Of a stretch of 64,000 nt of DNA, positions 60,989-64,000 are shown piece by piece. The stretch covers positions 109,009,235 to 109,073,234 of the forward strand of contig CM070874.1 in the NCBI GenBank assembly GCA_036365515.1, written 5' to 3'. The stretch is from Torymus aiolomorphi. Its lineage: Eukaryota; Arthropoda; Insecta; Hymenoptera; Torymidae. The notes beneath the pieces were generated by a model, which saw only the letters and a list, made by a program, of their open reading frames with translations, ran no database searches and was not told where the DNA came from. How positions within the stretch are numbered: position 1 is the stretch's first letter; each line of letters starts with the position of its first letter. A program made the translations under genes and the position numbers.

Positions 60989-61803
60989 ACAAGAGTGTCT
61001 CACTCAGATCCGAAATACGGATTCGGCTTAAACTTTGGGATATGTTTTTGGATGTAGAAATGTGAAGAAAGCCGCAATATTAGATCCTAACGCTTCAAAA
61101 AACTCAGATTCTTGACATTTTTAGTTTTATTTTGAAAAAATCGCGATAAAGCCTCTTTTTCGAATGGTAGCCATTCAATCTTGGAAATTTTGTACTATAA
61201 TTTAAAAAATGGGAAATAAAACTATAGAGAAGACGAACTTTCATTTACTTATTTAAGAATTGAAAAATATTAATTCCTCCCATAGTTATGAAAGTTTAAA
61301 GTTGAACAATGAAAATCCATTGTTAAACCACTAAGATTCACGGTTCAACTTCATACATGTTTTAATGCACGAGCCATCTGTAAGCGCGCTTCGCGCGCCG
61401 TAATTTTCGAAAAATTTTACTCCCACCAAACAAATCACGAATAAATTGATATCATAACAAATCCATCATTTTTTAAGATAGGATTTTCATTGTTCAATTT
61501 TAAAATTACTTTTGAAGGAATCAATATTTTTGAATTCTGAAAAAGTAAATGAAAGCTCGTCTTCTCTAATTTTATTTTCAGTTTTTGAAATTGTATTTAA
61601 AAATTTCTAAGATCGAATGGCTACTGTTCCAAAAAGAGGCTTTTTCATGATTTTTTCCAAAATAAAACTACAAATGTCCAGAACTTGAGTTTTTCGAGGC
61701 GTTGGGGTCTAATATTGCGGTTTTCTTCGTATTTTTACATCCAAAAATATATCCCAAAGTTTGAACCGAATCTGTTATCCAGATTTGAAACACTCTCCTT
61801 GTG
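60989..61803. mobile_element. 815-bp imperfect palindromic element
   Basis: 60989-61290 is an imperfect reverse complement of about 61500-61803 (AAACTTTGGGATAT, TTTTGGATGTA, TTGGAAATTT and AAGACGA segments pair). The centre near 61400 contains GCGCGCTTCGCGCGC. Non-coding and more diverged than the other palindromes. Confidence 0.75.
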
Positions 61804-62812
61804 AGTGCTAACGCGGGAATGAATGAGGGTGTGCAAGGTGTAATTATCAAACTCCTACTATTCGAAAGACCTATATTTGAAAATGAAAGCTATATTTTAC
61901 TAGACCACGAACTGCTCAGTTACGTATCTAAATCTGAACTGGCCGATACGCCGCCGCTTTCTAGGATGTCCCCACGCCGTCGCCTGTGGTGCAAGCAAAA
62001 AATATTCTCGTGAAAAACTTCGCCAAGAACATTCACATTTTTGTCGCGCAATAAATCTATCTTACAGTAAATTAAATTACGCGAAAGAGTGTAACCACAC
62101 ACGACGGATCAGCCAAAATACACATATAATAGGATCTGCACTTCTACTTCGACTTGGAACGAGAAAAAGAGGTCCGTACGATCCTCTCCATCGACGCTTC
62201 CGCGGCTTACGCAGCAGTTTTTTTAACTGCTACACTGGAATCACTTATAGCTACAGAGTATGTATGTTTGATCCGACCTTCGCTATTTCGGTAATAAATA
62301 TGTTAGGGTGGACAATAAGGAAATGATAGAATAGGAATAAATGACACAAGAAAATAATTTGCAAATTGATTCTATTAATTTCTTAGTGTTTATAAGAAGA
62401 AACCGCAAACCATTTGCCAAATGAAAAATAATTTAAAAATATATAGGTATCGAAGTATATACATTGAATAAAAATCATTAATACTCATGATAAAAATATC
62501 ATTTATACTCAGATCCTTATATTTTAAAACTTAATTATCTCACTTTTGTCGTTACATATAAATATTTTGTACAAATTAACCTACACTTATATCTAAAATA
62601 TTTACAACTTTTAATAGCGAATGTGACATAGGAGCAACAAAAATTAAAAAATAGCACAACAGATGTTCCATATGAATATACATCCCATGAATATCAGTGT
62701 TAGTACAAGCAACAGATGCATACGATAGAACCTGGAACAAGAACATATCAAATGATTACAAGTTACAGTCAAGTAATATCCTGAAAGGAGAGCATCATTT
62801 TAAGACATCTAT
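61804..62812. other. Intergenic DNA downstream of the reductase gene
   Basis: Probably includes the reductase 3' UTR near 62812. A GC-richer patch at 61930-62220 has no ORF with a recognisable motif. Confidence 0.4.
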
Positions 62813-64000
62813 TCACCTTTTCGATTTCACCCTGCTGGCCTCCAGAGTTTCCACAGTATCCTTTAATAGATACATTCTGATACCTTTGATAAAGTGAACG
62901 TAGTATTCCGACCAGTCGAAGTTCCTCATGGAGAATTGGAACATCACTTTATCGCGGTCATCGAGTCGATCCCATAGTTTCAGCACATTCTCGTTCTTAA
63001 AATCCCATTCCTGTATACAGAAAGGCGTCAGCAGACTCACGAGTTTGTGCATTCGTTCGTACATCCTGTGCATCCTGTAATCAAATCGTTGTCTTATTAA
63101 CAAGTCCTTCGACAATATCATTTCAGGTGCGTTTATTATACGCTTCGCAGTTCTATATTACCTTGGTTTCTGTCCTGTGAGACGAGCGGCAGTGTCTAGT
63201 ATGAATCCTGGTATGCTATGCAACAGCAGAGTGTAGAAAGCGTAGAGGTACTTGTACTTGCTGTAGGTCAATAGGGCGTGCCATAGAACTGTTTGCGGCG
63301 GGTATTCGTGGGCGTTCTTTATGACGTTATTTATTATTCTACCCCACGATATGGGAGCCTCGACGGTCGAAGTGAAGTTGTAGATGAGCATATCATCGTC
63401 GCGTCGATCCTTTTGCACAGCCACGTCCCAGGCGCAGGCCAACAACGCGTTCACCGTCAAATCCACCGGTATGACATTGGCCACTCGTTCACCGTCGCAG
63501 TGCAAAACACGCATTAAGCCACTGGTGCAACTCGTTGCGACACCCATGGGCCCGTTGTAGTTGTCGGTCCAACCAGGGAACGGCTCGTACGCAGTCGATG
63601 TAACTGGAATAAAAATTTGATTGCTCAGTTAAGTAAATAAGGCATGAATTTATGAAAAATACACTTTATATAATAGCTTACCGATTCCTGGTCTGAAAAT
63701 CCCCATAGGTAAATTCTTATTTTTATCCCTAATGAGATCCTCCGCCATTGCTTTCGTGAAGGTATAAGTGTTTGGCCATCTATTAGCAATTCTAGACAAA
63801 AATAAATTATTTGTTAAAAGATTTTAATAATAATAGTCATTGTTCAAATGGATTAGAGACTCACTGTGGAGTTATGGAGTTCAATGTATTTTCGGACAAA
63901 TTGTTTGTAAGGCTAAGAAGTTCGTAATATTTTAGAGGATAATCATAAAATTTCTCTTCTATACTAGAACTGAAGCAATTTGAATATGCAGTGGAGACGT
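62813..64000 (-). CDS. Fatty acyl-CoA reductase, C-terminal 315 residues (gene continues beyond window)
   Basis: Four exons on the minus strand, 63865-64000 (incomplete), 63682-63791, 63162-63603 and 62813-63074, separated by introns of 73, 78 and 87 bp, all GT-AG and in frame. Visible family marks are VSTAYSNC at the edge, the YTFTKAMAEDLI segment containing the catalytic YxxxK, FRPGIVTSTAYEPFPGWTDN, and NGPMGVATSC. The following region (VIPVDLTVNALLACAW, IYNFTSTVEAPISWG) and the C-terminal FAR_C domain (VLKLWDRLDDRDKVMFQFSM, NFDWSEYYVHFIKGIR) are typical. The enzyme reduces fatty acyl-CoA to fatty alcohol with NADPH, for waxes, cuticular lipids or pheromones. The NADP-binding N-terminus lies past position 64000. 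Insects have many paralogues, so no symbol is given. Confidence 0.95.

Overview
This is insect nuclear DNA. The gene structures are eukaryotic (GT-AG introns, in-frame exon joins), the intergenic DNA is AT-rich, and three conserved genes are typical of insects: an SLC35B1-type ER nucleotide-sugar transporter, a pasiflora-like four-pass membrane protein and a fatty acyl-CoA reductase. A hymenopteran is plausible, but nothing in the window proves the order. There is no sign of a prokaryotic operon, CRISPR array, tRNA or rRNA.

Layout. 1-5.6 kb is ordinary gene space: SLC35B1 (minus) and the pasiflora-like gene (plus) diverge from a shared upstream region, followed by an unrecognised small membrane-protein ORF (minus). 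5.6-8.7 kb is AT-rich with no convincing gene. At 8.7-15.4 kb a 'module X' (putative promoter, 5' exon, intron) is split by a young Ty3/gypsy LTR retrotransposon on the minus strand. The element has 250-bp LTRs with one mismatch, a CTTT target duplication, a gag-pol slippery site and one disabling frameshift before integrase. 16.4-18.0 kb is a four-exon gene (gene A, 300 aa) that I do not recognise; its last codons come from an inverted-repeat element. 18.9-24.3 kb is degenerate tandem repeats, GA tracts and duplicated coding remnants. 24.9-25.4 kb is an intact ORF with a PD-(D/E)xK-nuclease-like motif order.

27.0-45.5 kb is a huge satellite of about 235 units, each exactly 74 bp, with higher-order duplications. 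It is interrupted once, at 31.2-32.2 kb, by a fragment of a Polinton/adintovirus-like element carrying a packaging-type ATPase.

45.5-62 kb is dominated by long palindromic (foldback) elements, seven of them in 16.5 kb, plus a clean copia-type solo LTR with a perfect 5-bp target duplication. Among them, at 49.6-52.2 kb, is an intact and then tandemly repeated copy of module X directly upstream of a second unrecognised spliced gene (gene B, 258 aa). The right edge holds the C-terminal 315 residues of a fatty acyl-CoA reductase (minus).

The main points of interest are: (1) one promoter/5'-exon module sitting upstream of two unrelated orphan genes, with the retrotransposon inserted at its presumed start site; (2) the length-invariant satellite that swallowed a viral-type ATPase gene; (3) an unusually dense cluster of foldback elements, two of which share termini and could yield long hairpin RNA; (4) several spliced orphan genes visible only by joining exons.
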